From Batillaria attramentaria (taxonomy: Eukaryota; Mollusca; Gastropoda; Batillariidae), in assembly GCA_018292915.2 (NCBI GenBank), contig JACVVK020000295.1, positions 1 through 64,000 of the forward strand: 64,000 nt of DNA, in the 5' to 3' direction. Of this stretch, positions 1 through 11,569 are shown piece by piece. The position numbers were made by a program, and so were the translations under genes. The stretch's first letter is position 1. Every line of letters begins with the position of its first letter. A model generated the notes under the pieces. That model saw only the letters and a list, made by a program, of their open reading frames with translations, made no database searches and was not told where the DNA came from.

Positions 1-527
1 TAACATGACCGATTTTTAAAAATCGGCGATAACTCTTCTGAAAATACGGCAGGCTAAAAATCGTGAAAGGTAGCTCTGGAGAAGGTGAATTCCCATTTTA
101 TCTCAAAGTAAAAAGGCCTCCAGCGAGGTGGTTTAGGAGATAGCCATCATTACATCCGTCCGCACACACACACACACACACACACGTCTCACAACTCCCG
201 CCAAAAAGAACGCAGCAGCATAGTGTGCACGTCAAGTGTCTATGACGGAGATTTCGTTACGTCACTGTGTGCGCGAAAGTATGTATTGTGTGGAGAAACG
301 TCACAGTCTTGTTTTGTATCACTGAAACTTGCTGCTGCGCGTAGCAAAATCTGCCCCATCTCATAAAGTTGTTTCTCTATAGAGAAACAACTTAAAAAGA
401 GTATGATGTGATGTGATACGGTGCGTGCGCTTATTCCGATGAAGTAAGTTTTATTCTTATTAATTTTGTCACTGATGTTATATTCCCATTTGTTCCCTTT
501 TTGGACCATGAGCAGATTTTCACGGAC
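1..527. other. ASPH intron; CA microsatellite only
   Basis: This is sequence downstream of the exon 663-528 donor (GT at 527-526). It holds a short (CA) run near 163-184. I see no exon resembling the next part of the hydroxylase domain, so the ASPH intron runs off the left edge. Confidence 0.5.
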
Positions 528-1787
528 CTTGAATGTACAGAAAGAGTTGTTTCAAGTCTCCTGTCTGTGTTAGTCTTTCCTCGGTACTTTTGAACATGCT
601 GTGGGGTGCGTGTAGTTCAGCGAGCCCTTCATCCCGAATAACTTGCCAGTGTTCCTCCAGCAGCTGCAAGTAAACACTCACAGCATTGTTCAAGCGTAAC
701 ACACAACACAAAACATAAACTGTGCCATGTTCTGCACGTAAACACTCACAGCATTGTTCAAGCGTAACACACAACACAAAACATAAACTGTGCCATGTTC
801 TGCACGTAAACACTCACAGCATTGTTCAAACGTAACACACAACACAAAACATAAACTGTGCCATGTTCTGCACGTAAACACTCACAGCATTGTTCAAACG
901 TAACACACAACACAAAACATAAACTGTGCCATGTTCTGCACGTAAACACTCACAGCATTGTTCAAACGTAACACACAACACAAACATCACTGTGCCAGGT
1001 TTGCTATTTGCTGTAGTGAATATAATTTGTGTGAAAGTGTCCTTCTTAAATGAAAACGCCTGTTTTTTGTTGTTGTTTTTTTGTTTTTTTTACATAAACC
1101 TTTTGGCCTTGACCATTGAACATCGCCATCCAAATACGTATGACAGAGAGATGTTAGATCGTTGTATTAAGCTTGGTGTTGACGGTGTTGGTGGTTGCTG
1201 AGGAAATGGCAGCGTACAACCAGTCCTACCCCTTCCCCCCCCCCCCCCCCCCCGCCCCCAATCAGACTCGAGCTTTGGGCAAAGTCCTTTGAAAATGTCC
1301 AAAAATTCAAAAAATGAATTCGTGCCAATTCATCCGACGTTGTACTAAGTTTGGTTTTTCCGGTAATCATGGCTTGGAAAGAAAATGAAAATATTCGACA
1401 GAAACGTCAGATTTGGGATTTTCTAATTCCGTGTTTTGGAAAACCTCGTTATCAAGCGCAACCGTGCCATATTTGATGTTTCTACTATTTGTAGTTTCTG
1501 CGGAAACGCTAATGTTCACGTTTGTCCTAGATGATAGACAGACAGTCAGACTGATGCTACAGTTAAGGGTTGGGGTGGGGTGGGGTGGGCTGTTTAGGAG
1601 TTTAACGTCCTTTTCCACCACGCGTGGGTGATATCACAGACGGGGCAACGAGAAAAAGGCCAGCACAAATATTTGGCCCCAGCCGGGATTCGAACTCACG
1701 ACCCGAGTATTGGGAGTCCAACGCTCTACCATTCGGCTATCCCGGCTCCCCTACAGTTAAGGACGGAAGGAGACAACAAGAGAATGT

Positions 1788-1830
<43 letters not shown>

Positions 1831-4800
1831 CGTGAGAGAACATGTCTACTTCCAAATGCTCTTGGTATCCAGTTTGCTGTGGGGTCCACCACGGCCGTCC
1901 AGTCAGCACATCGACGTTGTATATGGAATGCTGATAGAGCGACGGAAAGAAACCTAGGTCTTTTCCACGCTGGTGCACATCCCGAGCCTTGCAAACGGTA
2001 ATAAGACAGAATAAGAATTAAGATGAATGGTAGAAAAGACCACTGTGGCGCAAGGGCCATGTTTAGTGTTTTTTTAGGTACCCTGTTTAAGGCGATGTCA
2101 CACGGAAAACATGTTTTCCTAAAACATGTTTTGAAAGGCAAAACGCCCGAAACATGCTTTCCGAAACAATACATGACACACGTGAAAACAAGCAAGCGCG
2201 CGTCTAAGGCGAGAGAGAGAGAGAGAGGGTCCCGCTACGGACATGTTGACTGAGCGGATACGGGAAGGTGTCACTTGACACTCCGCACGGCGGCTTTCAT
2301 TGGTTGAAACACAAAACATGTTTTCGGATTTTAGGGCAGGCTCTAAAACTGAAAACACGATCAAAACATGTTTTGAAAACATTGTTGTGAAGTATGTCAC
2401 ACGATAAAACACGTTGTTTCGCAGCGAAACATCTGAAAACAATGTTTTCAAGTGTTTTTGCCCTCTCGTGTGACATGGCCATTAGCGAGTGTGCTAGTCT
2501 GTAGTGATTTTTCTTGTCACGAAAAGCGTGATTTTCCTGATTGTTGTGTTATGTAGGTCAAGGTGCATGCCAGGCGGTCGCAAAAAGAGGCAAGCTGCCA
2601 GTGAAGCTGGGACTTTTTGCACAGAGGTCGAGCGCTAGTGATCGTCAGATATCATGCCCCATGGCAAGCACGCATCCTTCTATAATAGAGCCATTGGCTT
2701 ATTCACCGACAGTTCACGTTATCTATTGTTATTGTGGTTCAGGTTATTTATGTCTTGTTCTTTTGTTCTGCCCAAACTCTTCGCCAGCTCCAGTGGTGTT
2801 CCTCCAAGATCATGGGCGGGATCAACGGAGGGCTCGGAAGCTGGGGCAATTTTTATTATGCATGACGATGGAGATGAGGATGAGGGTAAGATGATGCTAT
2901 GGAAGTCCGTGTGGTTTGGGACTGCGGGACGGGGCCACATTCCATGCTTCCTGTCGTAAATATCCAGGCGTGAACCAGGCCCGGTAACTGCGGCACCTGC
3001 GGTGCCGGCCGTGTAATTATCCACATTAAAAGATGGTGCCATACAAAGGGAAGCACCCCTAAAGTCGCACCCGTAAAGTGGGTGAATCTCGGCTGTGTGG
3101 CAACAATCTCCCCACTGGGCCCATAGAACACCCGCTCTGGGTAGAATCAGACGTAAGTAGGGAAAAATCCCGCTTGCCTCGGCTGGGACTTGGGTGAGTG
3201 AGTGAGTGAGTGAGTTTTTAGGGCTTAAAGCCGAGCAAGGCGGCCACAAAGACTAATTCGCGGCTGAGTGTGCCTGCACTAGGTGAAAAAATGTAACGTT
3301 GGACAAAGGATGCAAACTGGTGTACGGGACGGTATAAACCCAGGACATGCAGGAGACCTTCATGCTAATTTCTCGAACTCACGATTACAAAAAAAAAAAA
3401 GCGTAGAAAACAAATAGCAATTACAATTAGGTAAAACAAAGATAAATGCAAAGCGCATATACAGCAAGTATTGCAACTTATCATCTCCTAAGCGAAAAAT
3501 AAACAAGTTCGCAGCAAATGCCCAACATTGCTTATTCCTAGCTACTGGCAGTGCAGACGTGACTGAGGGGCTTATAAAGAAGAAATATAGATGAAAGGGC
3601 CGAACTTACAAGTTAGATGAGAGATGAGAGGAAGGACAGAGCGGTCTATCCCTCAACAGCGCATTCCTTAGTTGCCAATGAAGTCAACATGCTTGGGATG
3701 CAGTTCGAGAAAAGACTACCTAACCACGGAACCTCCCCGCCGTACGGTGGTTTGGGAAAACAACGCACCTGAGAGGGGTGCGTTGTAGAGGTCCTCAACT
3801 TGACAGGTGTTCAGCAGCACCAGCAGGGCGCTGCCAACAAAGCCCGCCAGGGTGAAGACCAGGTGGGGGGAATCCAGTGAAGTCGGCCTTCAGAAACGAC
3901 CCTCAGATATCTCACTGGACCAAGGATCAGCAGACACCCGCTTACTGACCTCCCCCCCGGAGGACTCGGATTTTAAGAGAGCAAAAGACAGGTGAATGGA
4001 CCGATGGAGGCAGAAATAAGAGTAAAAAAAGAGCAAAAGGGGTGGGCAAGCTCAGCGAAATCAGCTCCCCCGCGTGAAGGCGAGCCCATGGGGCCGCTGG
4101 GACTCGAACTCGGGTCTCCCTATCCATGGTCCGAAGTGCTAACCACTACACTACGGGGTCCGGTATGTATTGTTCTACTTGTGCGGGAGAGCGTCGATAC
4201 CACAGTGAGCTCGTAAACTGAGCCGCAGTTTTCTCTCACCTCGTCCATACGTCCCTGTTGTTGTAAGGCCATGCCAAGATACGTGTAGAATTTGCCATCC
4301 TGTGTTCCTTCATCCTGACTGTCTATTCCCGCCTTCAGGAGAGAAATGGCTGACGACAAGTTGAATTCAAGCATTTTGTACAAATAGCCGAGGTGCACCA
4401 TGGCAAACCCATCATCAGGATGCGTCTTCAGAATCTGAACAGATCACAATGCGTACTTACTTTCGTGTGAGTGAGTTCGTAATATGTTAAGGTATATCAC
4501 TAGTGAGATAAGAAGGTAAACATGTGTCTGACACAGGCAGATGTCATCACTCCGCCCAAACATTGACTGACGCGAATCGACTCTCTTGCTTGAACTGGAG
4601 AGCACTTGTCGTATCTGACCAGCGTCCTTTGACCAGCCACTGCTAGTAACTGAAGTATAATGCATGAAGCGATGATTTTGACGAAAAGACAACTTCTTTT
4701 CTCAGATCAGTTACGCTAAATAAGACTCAGGAACCGTGCTTACATTGCACGATGGCATCACGATCTCCTCGTGTTTTAGCCTCTACACAAGATGGACAAA

Positions 4801-5719
4801 GAATGGTTCAAACCATAACCTTCTCAAATAAATCCTGGGCGTCCTTGTTCTCCTCAAGTAACATGTATGTGCGCCCCAGATGATCCAGTATCTTCACGTC
4901 TTCAGGATATTTCTTCGCCAGAATCTGCAGGGTTTTCATAGAATCCGGTGTCCATCCTGTATGAATCAGACGATAGACATCCGAATCCAGCCATGTGGTC
5001 CAGGAGAGACACACAATTGACCCCATACTAAAGCATCACGCAGTTTTACTGCTGCATTCTCGTCGTTTTCCAAACAAGAGTTGTATTTGTGATACAGCAG
5101 GTACATGATCTAGCTCCGGCAACCCTAGAAATTGATGTAAACGAAACGGACGCTCGGACTATACAAACACCTTCACCCCGATACCAATCGCTTCACTGAA
5201 CCAATCTCTGTCATTTGCTACAGTGCCTGAGTGGGTGTTAATGGACTTAAAGAACCCTGCTTTGTCTCAGTGCATATTAATGTCAATGGATTATAACACA
5301 CCTCTGAACAGCTGGAGCTCGGCTAATTTATGCCCTGCCGTTCTCATCAGCTGATCGGGCACGTCAGGAAGTGTCAGCAGCTGTTCGTACACCGCGATGC
5401 TTCTTTCCAGCAACATATTGCTCCGTTCCTTGTCTGCAAGTTTGTGAATGGCGGATGCCAAACCAGCGACCGCTCGTGGACTTTGTGGGTGTTTGCGAAG
5501 GATACTTTTATACATCTCGCGCGCCGGGAAGTGCAGTTTCTTAGAAAAGCAGAAAATAAGCACAAACGCAGCGAGAAACTAAAGGGGAAAAAATACCTTA
5601 GGGGAACAATTGCCTATTTCCTTTTCCACACCAACCCTACTCTAATCACTAATAAAAACAACACCAAAAACAAGAATACCAACAAAACAACAACAACCAA
5701 CAACGAAGGGAAAAAAACC

Positions 5720-5781
<62 letters not shown>

Positions 5782-6202
5782 AGAGAGAGAGACAGAGACA
5801 GACAGACAGACAGACAGGCGCGCGCGCGACTCGCTAAAACAACAACCACAAAACCCAACGTCAGACAGTAATAAGGCAGTGAAAGTTCAACTTTATTTTC
5901 AAGTTACAAATGTGTCTGAATAAAATAGACTCCCTTCCCTTCCTAGCATGCGTTGAAATACAAAATAAAAAGACAAGCCAGCCATACCTACAGGTACACA
6001 CTAAATCTGACCTTTTCCAACATGTCATCCGCCTCATCAAGTTGCACGCGTATCTTAAAGTCCCCGTCGTTGGTGATGGAGGACTTGGGATAGGCAATCC
6101 GGACACACTTCCCACTGCTGTCGTCTTCTTGATTTTTGGCAGTCTCTTGCAATGTCTTTGAGATCCTGTACAGCTCGTTCGCTTGTTGAGGGCAGATACC
6201 AT
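528..6202 (-). CDS. ASPH: Aspartyl/asparaginyl beta-hydroxylase, partial (6 exons; C-terminus beyond left edge)
   Basis: In this family the protein is an ER type II membrane Fe(II)/2-oxoglutarate dioxygenase that hydroxylates Asp/Asn in EGF-like domains. Six exons read on the minus strand with GT/AG borders and matching phases: 6202-6012, 5539-5302, 4956-4820, 4434-4240, 1987-1850 and 663-528 (1035 nt). The first ends in an acidic LDEADDMLEK segment. The next three form the TPR region (KHPQSPRA, LLTLPDVPDQL, THPDDGFAMVHLG, DEGTQDGKFYTYLG). Exon 1987-1850 has SIYNV and RPWWTPQQTGY, and 663-528 has HWQVIRDEGLAEL, the start of the hydroxylase domain; order and spacing agree with vertebrate ASPH as I remember it. 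The iron-binding histidines lie off-window. Exon 6202-6012 is least certain at its 5-prime end because a second AG exists near 6240. No transmembrane exon was recognised upstream, so the start is unknown. Confidence 0.9.
669..990 (-). repeat. 68-bp minisatellite abutting the ASPH exon acceptor
   Basis: Five head-to-tail copies of a 68-bp unit, with the anchor CACTCACAGCATTG starting at 675, 743, 811, 879 and 947. Read on the minus strand, the unit ends in GAGTGTTTACGTGCAG. The copy touching the exon differs by one base (GAGTGTTTACTTGCAG) and is the working 3-prime splice site for exon 663-528. The array is therefore a tandem duplication of the intron end. Confidence 0.92.
1568..1750 (-). mobile_element. 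tRNA-derived SINE, family A
   Basis: Antisense copy. On the minus strand it starts with a tRNA-like head (GGCCGAATGGTAGAGCGTTG, then a B-box-like GAGTTCGAATCCCGGCTGG), continues with CAAATATTTGTGCTGGC, and ends in GGTGGAAAAGGACGTTAAA plus CCCAC repeats. The same structure recurs at least seven more times in this window, which defines the family. It lies in the ASPH intron upstream of exon 1987-1850. Confidence 0.88.
1788..1831. repeat. (CAA)n microsatellite
   Basis: About 14 uninterrupted CAA units. On the minus strand this is (GTT)n starting about 20 bases after the donor of the ASPH exon 1987-1850. Confidence 0.95.
2091..2480. mobile_element. MITE with GGC(C)ATGTCACACG termini
   Basis: The left end reads GGCGATGTCACACG and the right end CGTGTGACATGGCC, which are near-perfect inverted repeats. 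The interior is rich in the palindrome AAAACATGTTTT and close variants (for example 2105-2135, 2310-2330, 2360-2380). No coding capacity was recognised and no clear target-site duplication was found. It lies in the ASPH intron between exons 4434-4240 and 1987-1850. Confidence 0.75.
2766..3190 (-). mobile_element. SINE family C, head-truncated copy
   Basis: Antisense copy of the element complete at 17703-18205. Shared landmarks are GGTGCCGGCCGTGTAATTAT, CCACACGGACCTCCATAGCA in complement, and TGCATAATAAAAATTG in complement. It stops at TCGGCTGGGACT, so the tRNA-like head is missing and a different repeat (3195-3262) follows. Confidence 0.85.
3195..3262 (+). repeat. Short dispersed repeat with (GTGA)n and GGCTTAAMGCC motif
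   Basis: A (GTGA)n run followed by TTTTTAGGGCTTAAAGCCGAG and ACAAAGACTAATTCGCGGCT. Similar pieces occur at 49660-49735, 59784-59840 and, inverted, near 62057-62110. This looks like the 3-prime end of another dispersed retroelement; the full element is not in the window. Confidence 0.6.
4068..4163 (-). mobile_element. tRNA-like SINE head (family C type)
   Basis: On the minus strand this begins CCCCGTAGTGTAGTGGTTAG and has a B-box-like CGGGTTCGAATC-type sequence, as in the head at 17706. The body then departs from family C after about 80 bases. It lies in the intron just downstream of ASPH exon 4434-4240. It is not a tRNA gene because the acceptor stem does not close. Confidence 0.65.
5726..5826. 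repeat. (CA)n(GA)n(CAGA)n compound microsatellite
   Basis: A run of about 25 CA units, then GAGAGA, then CAGACAGACAGG, then a short CGCGCG tract. It lies in the ASPH intron between exons 6202-6012 and 5539-5302. Confidence 0.95.
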
Positions 6203-6780
6203 CTGAAAACTTCGGGCAACTCGTGTCTTCTGTTCGCGAGATTTGTAAACAACCAAAGAAGTTTCTATCTACGAACAGCACGCACTAGAATTTAAGTAAT
6301 GCAAGCTGAACCGACAGGACTGAAAGCTAACCTCCTCCTACGGACCGAAGGTTTGCCACATGTAGGGCCGTACTGGCCTTCGAGAAGAGCTTCGCAAATG
6401 AAATAGGTTGGGCGAAATGACGCCCAGAAATGATGTACTCACCAGCAGGCTTATCATGAAAGGCACAACTTCCGAGGTAAACCTTCGGGTAAAGGGTAGT
6501 AACTTTCAAAACGTTACACCTTCCATGCATACTGAGGTATCCACGAGGCGCAGTAACAGCAAGTTTGGAAACCAGAGGTGTGACACTTACGGAGAACGCT
6601 GTCGTCTCCACTCTCCAATTTAAAACCAGACAGAGGCGAGAGTACCCCCCCCCCCCCCCCCCTTTAAAACTGTGCATACAATTTCCCTGACAGTTCAGAT
6701 CTGGAAAGCTTTTTTTTTAAACCATAATCTTTGGTATATCTTTCCCCTGTCAAGTCTCACCGATGCTCGCATAAACCACG
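6203..6780. other. Upstream ASPH region, no exon recognised
   Basis: No recognisable coding exon. It contains a poly-C tract of about 17 bases near 6645-6662. The missing N-terminal ASPH exons should lie between here and the 3-prime end of ZDHHC17, but I cannot identify them. Confidence 0.4.
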
Positions 6781-7010
6781 TCAGTGACGGCCACAAAATG
6801 GATTCCTGCCACAGTCAAGCTCAAAGGCAAGATGATCGGCAGCCACATTGTACTGGACGGTACCTGTAGTGGAGCTTGTGACTCTGTTCTGTACCACTGT
6901 CAGGAAGAAAAAGCAATTTCTTTACAGATCCCCAGTGTTGTTGCCAGGCCCCGGTCTCAGGTCTCGGACCGATTCATCTCCGATTTGACCCATTGCACTG
7001 ACCCCTGTTT

Positions 7011-7400
7011 TTGCGTGGAGGCAGTCAACTGACCGAAAGAAATTTGTACAAAGCGGACAAGTCTGCAACAGCCTTTAACTTTAGGCATGAAGTGCCAGTG
7101 GCAGTAAGTGATTCTGACTCTCAGTCTCAGTTTACCGACAGTGCATTGTCCCCGAACAGTGCCACGGGTTCTAATGCGAATTCTTCCCTGGCCGAGCCGA
7201 AGCCCACGTACACCCGCCACGTCTCTGATGACTGGTATAAATTGTATCCGTGGCTGGTGCTGCGAAACGATTAGGAAGCTGTTCCAAAAGCAGGGGGTGT
7301 GCAGAAAGTCATGTGAAAACCTACTTTCCAAACCAGTACTGAACACTCTGCTGGTCAGTTTGCACCGTGGGTTTGGACCTATTGTTTTTTTTTTCCAGCC
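7011..7400 (+). pseudogene. Broken TTF-type zinc-finger (hAT-related) remnant
   Basis: One frame gives a Ser-rich stretch (SDSDSQSQFTDSALSPNS) followed by DDWYKLYPWLVLRND and a stop. A +1 shift continues with RKLFQKQGVCRKSC. This resembles the TTF-type zinc finger of hAT-derived proteins, whose pattern is W-K-x-P-W-L, then K-x-F-C-x2-C. The same W-x-K-x-F/Y-P-W-L-V signature appears in the element at 28918-30746. The stop and frameshift mark it as decayed. The assignment is tentative because only a short motif supports it. Confidence 0.35.
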
Positions 7401-7914
7401 AGGACAATTGGACCTATTGTTTTCTTCAAGCCAGGTCCAACTGACCTATTGCCTTCTTTGGCTGGCAACAACACTGGATCCCTGACACCTGGCGAAGGTA
7501 TGATGATTTGCTCACAACTGTGCGTGCTTCAAAATGCCCTATGTGTACAATGATAGCCGTACAAGATCCATGCAGTCGATATGATTTGTGGAGACTGGTA
7601 TATGCACATTTCAGACAAAAGGCACAATTACCTAATTCGAAAGGCGCAGTGGACTCCGAAATGTCTCGATTCAACTGTTTTTGGTCTGTTCAACCCACAG
7701 TTTCTGCCTTCCTTCTTCAGGTGGCCAAAAGACAGCGCGGGAGAAATTGATTTCCGTTTGGAAAAAAACAACAACAAAAAAACGTAAGAAAGAAAAAAAG
7801 GCGTCACAAATTGACGTCATAGTACATGCGTGATGTATATCATGACAGATGAAATTGTGACGTAAACATCTGTAGGCGTCGAGTGTCCCTGGGCAAAATG
7901 ACGTGACCCAGATT

Positions 7915-7917
<3 letters not shown>

Positions 7918-7953
<36 letters not shown>

Positions 7954-8521
7954 AATTCCAGCCGATTCCTGAAGCCAGTCACCCTTTACAGGATCATCTT
8001 CAAAGCAGAGGGCGAAATAGAAAAGCCCCCAACGAACTACCACGCCCAGGTCCAATCCTCTTTAGCAGAAATAAGACGCATCAATAGGTCCGGCAGACCT
8101 TTGGAAGTCAAAATTAACCACAGAAATCAATTGCCGGTGGAACTGGTCGATAGCTTTTTTTTTTTTTCCTGGGCAGTCTGATCTGTTGACTGGGGGCCAT
8201 TTTCCGAGCCGCGCCACCGAGGCAAGGATTAGTGAGAAAAGTATTCGCATGGCTTCCAGGTCGCTCAATCGGGGTTTTAGTTTTAGCTTTGCAAGCCACT
8301 TCAGTGACGACACCAATCAATCGGGTTTGATTTTTTTTGGGGGGGAGGGGGGGGGGGGGTATTAAACCTTCTTTCATCATATCACCTCCCCCCTCCTTCC
8401 CCTGCCTACCCCCCCCCCCCCTGTACCCCCTTAACAAAATTAATCTTCGTTTTTGTAAAGCATATGATTTATTTTTAGTGTGCCTGTAACTCTGAGCCAT
8501 TACGAGGGAAAATAGACAAGG

Positions 8522-8584
<63 letters not shown>

Positions 8585-8585
8585 A
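7918..8585. repeat. Cluster of GA, poly-G/poly-C and CA tracts
   Basis: (GA)n at 7918-7949, a G-rich run near 8339-8359, C runs near 8390-8420, and (CA)n of about 30 units at 8523-8581. I see no gene from 7400 to 9400 apart from these low-complexity tracts; a further C run lies near 8858-8873. Confidence 0.9.
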
Positions 8586-9461
8586 CACACAACCCTGCAT
8601 CATTCAGGTGTGTCAGTGACGACAGGCAGATGATGACGCATAGTGTCTGTAGTTAGGCTGGCTCAGGCCACTCGTGTGTCAGCAGAAAATGTCAAGTTAT
8701 TAGTTCTCAGAAATACTGCTTTCACGTAGTGTTAGTGGATCTACGTAATGAACCGGTCTTTTGTCTGTATCTGTCAGACTGAACCGACAAATACCAGAGC
8801 CGTGAAACTTGACTTAGTACTAACAGTTTGTGACAAGGACTGATTTGCCGAACATACCCCCCCCCCCCCCCCTCCCCCACTTTCACTCCCATCCCTCCAT
8901 CAGACATACGCAATACTTTTTTTAAAACGTGAATCCAGTGACGTTTTGCTTCACTTGTTCAAACGACACGATATGAGTCAATAACCATAACCATCCGACG
9001 TCTGTTTCAAAACTCTACGTATTCTAAGTGCTTCTTTGAATCCTTCATTGTGGCAGCGCCGAAAGCGTGAAATTTTGCCTCTGAAACTCGTTCCGACGCA
9101 TAAACCAGCATCCAATAATACAAACAGCTTAAAAGCATGCATTAGCTTGCACGTTTGCACAGCACGACCCGCAGTGTTTATTTTACTATTATCTTTTTTT
9201 TATGAACAGGCCTGGGTTGAGCTAGCACTGTCTGGTCAGTTTTGCACAAAACACGCGAGCTAATGGAAAGCTTCAAAGAGAGAAAAATCCACAATACGAG
9301 CACAATACGTGCAGTACTGACACAAACCCCGTGAAGGAATGGCGAAGCATCGTGGCCGCAAACATGCATGGAGGCCAGAAATGAAGAATTCAAGATAACT
9401 GATGAGAGATTTAAGCACTCCAGGAATTACCAAGCCTTCAGGAAGAAAAATTGAAACGGGT

Positions 9462-9720
9462 GAGGTTTAATAATAATAATAATGATATAATACACTTGTA
9501 GAGCGCGGAGTTCTGCTTAGAAAAGCACTCAATGCGCTTGTTGCTCACGCATACACACACACAACATTCACATGCACACATCACACATGTATACACATCA
9601 ATACAGGCGGTTGAGTTTAAACTTAAAGATTAACTAGTTTGAAAAGATGTGTTTTGAGTTGTAGAAGGGAAGGGATGTTTCTCAGAGAAGATGGCAAGGA
9701 CTGACTTCCAAACGTGGAGG
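9462..9720 (-). mobile_element. Decayed retroelement 3-prime tail
   Basis: On the minus strand it ends in a (TTA)n tail after a region with CTACAAGTGTATTATATC and alternating CA-rich sequence. The layout (ORF end, AC-rich stretch, TAGAGCGC-like box, ATT repeats) parallels the LINE tails at 48690 and 59060, but the sequence is a different family. No intact ORF is present. Confidence 0.45.
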
Positions 9721-10339
9721 GGAGGGGGAGGGGGGCACAATAACTGAAAGAACGTTTAAGAAGGTTTAACTCTATTCCTTAGTAAGTTTGAGGCCAGTGG
9801 CCTCAGTCAAAAAAAAAAAAAAAATGTCTGCAATGGATTTCAATTTGGCATAGTGGGAGTGTTGAAGTTTGATTATACTCATGTCTGCTGCAGATACAAG
9901 GAACCGTTAATCTTGCCTGATTTTCTCATACAGGGTCAAAACCGAAAAAGAGTCAAAACGCGGTAGGAAATGAGTTAAATCATTTGATCAACGACACTCA
10001 TACCCATTGACCTAAAGCCCACTAGCAGTTAAAGGCCGGAGTTGATTTTGCAGCCTACACATGCGACCCCAAAACGCTTAAATGTCGGACAAAGCGAGTC
10101 TGGATACCTAGGGAAATGCCTAAGTATCTCGACTGTCTGTCAGTCCTTCCCATGTTTATCTAAGCGCGATTTAATTTCAGATGACGGAAGAGGTCGTTCG
10201 CCTATTACACGAGAGGGGAACCGGCTGAATTCTAATACAACAGAGCAACGTGAAGGCCGTTTCATTAACCAGCCAAGCGTCTGGGCGACATGGAGTTTTG
10301 CCGGAAAACACGGCACACTTTCACAATCAAATCGAATTA

Positions 10340-10960
10340 GTTTCTTGTTCATTTTAAATGTAACTACCCCCCCCCCCCTCCAACACACACACACACACCG
10401 TGACACACATTTGTTTCTGTTCAATGTATCCAAGAGAGCACTTAGTGCATGAAATCCTCTTTGCGATCCCAGTGTACCGATATAACCCCATCCACATCCA
10501 CCGGCACCCCCCCCCCCACACACACACACAGACACAATGTGGCATTCTTTTCTGTTATTTCGAAGAGAGCACTTTATGTATCTTCTGCGACCCATCCAGC
10601 CCCCCACCACCATCCCACCCCCACCCCCCATCTCGTCAGTCCCCCCCCCCCACCACACACACAGACAGAGGTTTTTATCTGTTACTTTCACTGCCCAAGA
10701 GGGAAGAGCCGAACACTTAAAACATCCTTGGAAGCTCTTTATCTCGACCCTGACATGTACCGAGCATACTTCCTCCCCCCCCCCCCCCCAACATCACACA
10801 CACGAGTTTATTTCTGCGTCTTCCAATACTACGTCTGCCCAAGAGAGAAGAGAGCACCCAGAACAGTCCTTTTCGCGACCCCGACACTGGTGCATGATGC
10901 ACCGAGTAACACCCCCCCCCTTCCCTCTTTTTGCATTCCGGACATGTACTAGGTTCCCTC
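10340..10960 (+). repeat. Degenerate minisatellite, unit about 135-140 bp
   Basis: Each of about 4.5 units has a poly-C tract (starting near 10366, 10507, 10640, 10773 and 10911), a short CACACA run, a TTTATTTCTGT-like stretch, AAGAGAGCAC and a CGACCC...TGTACCGA block. Open frames across it are low-complexity artefacts. No gene was seen from 9400 to 11590 otherwise. Confidence 0.8.
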
Positions 10961-11569
10961 CAATTCACGCCTTCTAACGTCTGAAATTGATAACAAGTGA
11001 ATAATTATGCGGAAGCCGTAGTATGTGGATAGCGGGAATACAGGCAGATATACTGGGGTTTAAAAAAAAAAAAAATTATTTGATCGGCTGCATCGATCGC
11101 ACGTACACACACACACACACACAACATACAACACACACACAGAGGGTTTGATGAATTTTGGCATTAATTTGATGTTGCATACATACAAAAATCCTCACAA
11201 GAAACTGACAAAGGTTCATTTCAACGTGCCTTTTGGGAAAGATCAGTGAATGCCGGGGTGGGGGGGGGGGGGTTGACATGGTAAATTTACTAATACTATA
11301 CATAGGCGTGTTGTTTGTACAGAACGACCTTCTTCCAGTTTATGTCCCGATTGTTGTCCTGTAAGCGTACTACTGGTTTTAACCTTCTGGTGAATTCCAG
11401 TATGCTGGCAATCCAATTTTCATTCCGGTATCACTTCATAAGCCAGTGCTTTCTTCAGATAACTCATCATGTGTGACACCTCAAAAATATCCATTCAACA
11501 GTACAAAACTGTAATCAATCAAAAATCTTCATACTGCATATCGTCAGATTTTCCTGCGACACCTGTGAA

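Noticed and set aside
2091..2480. TTA or TAA target duplication for the TGTCACACG MITE
   Set aside because: The flanks TTAA and ATTA do not match exactly; no target duplication is claimed.
5330..5923. 197-codon plus-strand frame
   Set aside because: It is the shadow of an ASPH exon followed by intron and CA repeat.
8180..8260. Minus-strand start with signal-peptide-like MRILFSLILASVARLG, possible ASPH 5-prime exon
   Set aside because: No suitable donor in phase with the next ASPH exon and no family similarity; chance hydrophobic run.
10042..11303. Overlapping Pro/His/Thr-rich and Gly-rich frames
   Set aside because: They come from the poly-C and CA minisatellite and have no coding features.
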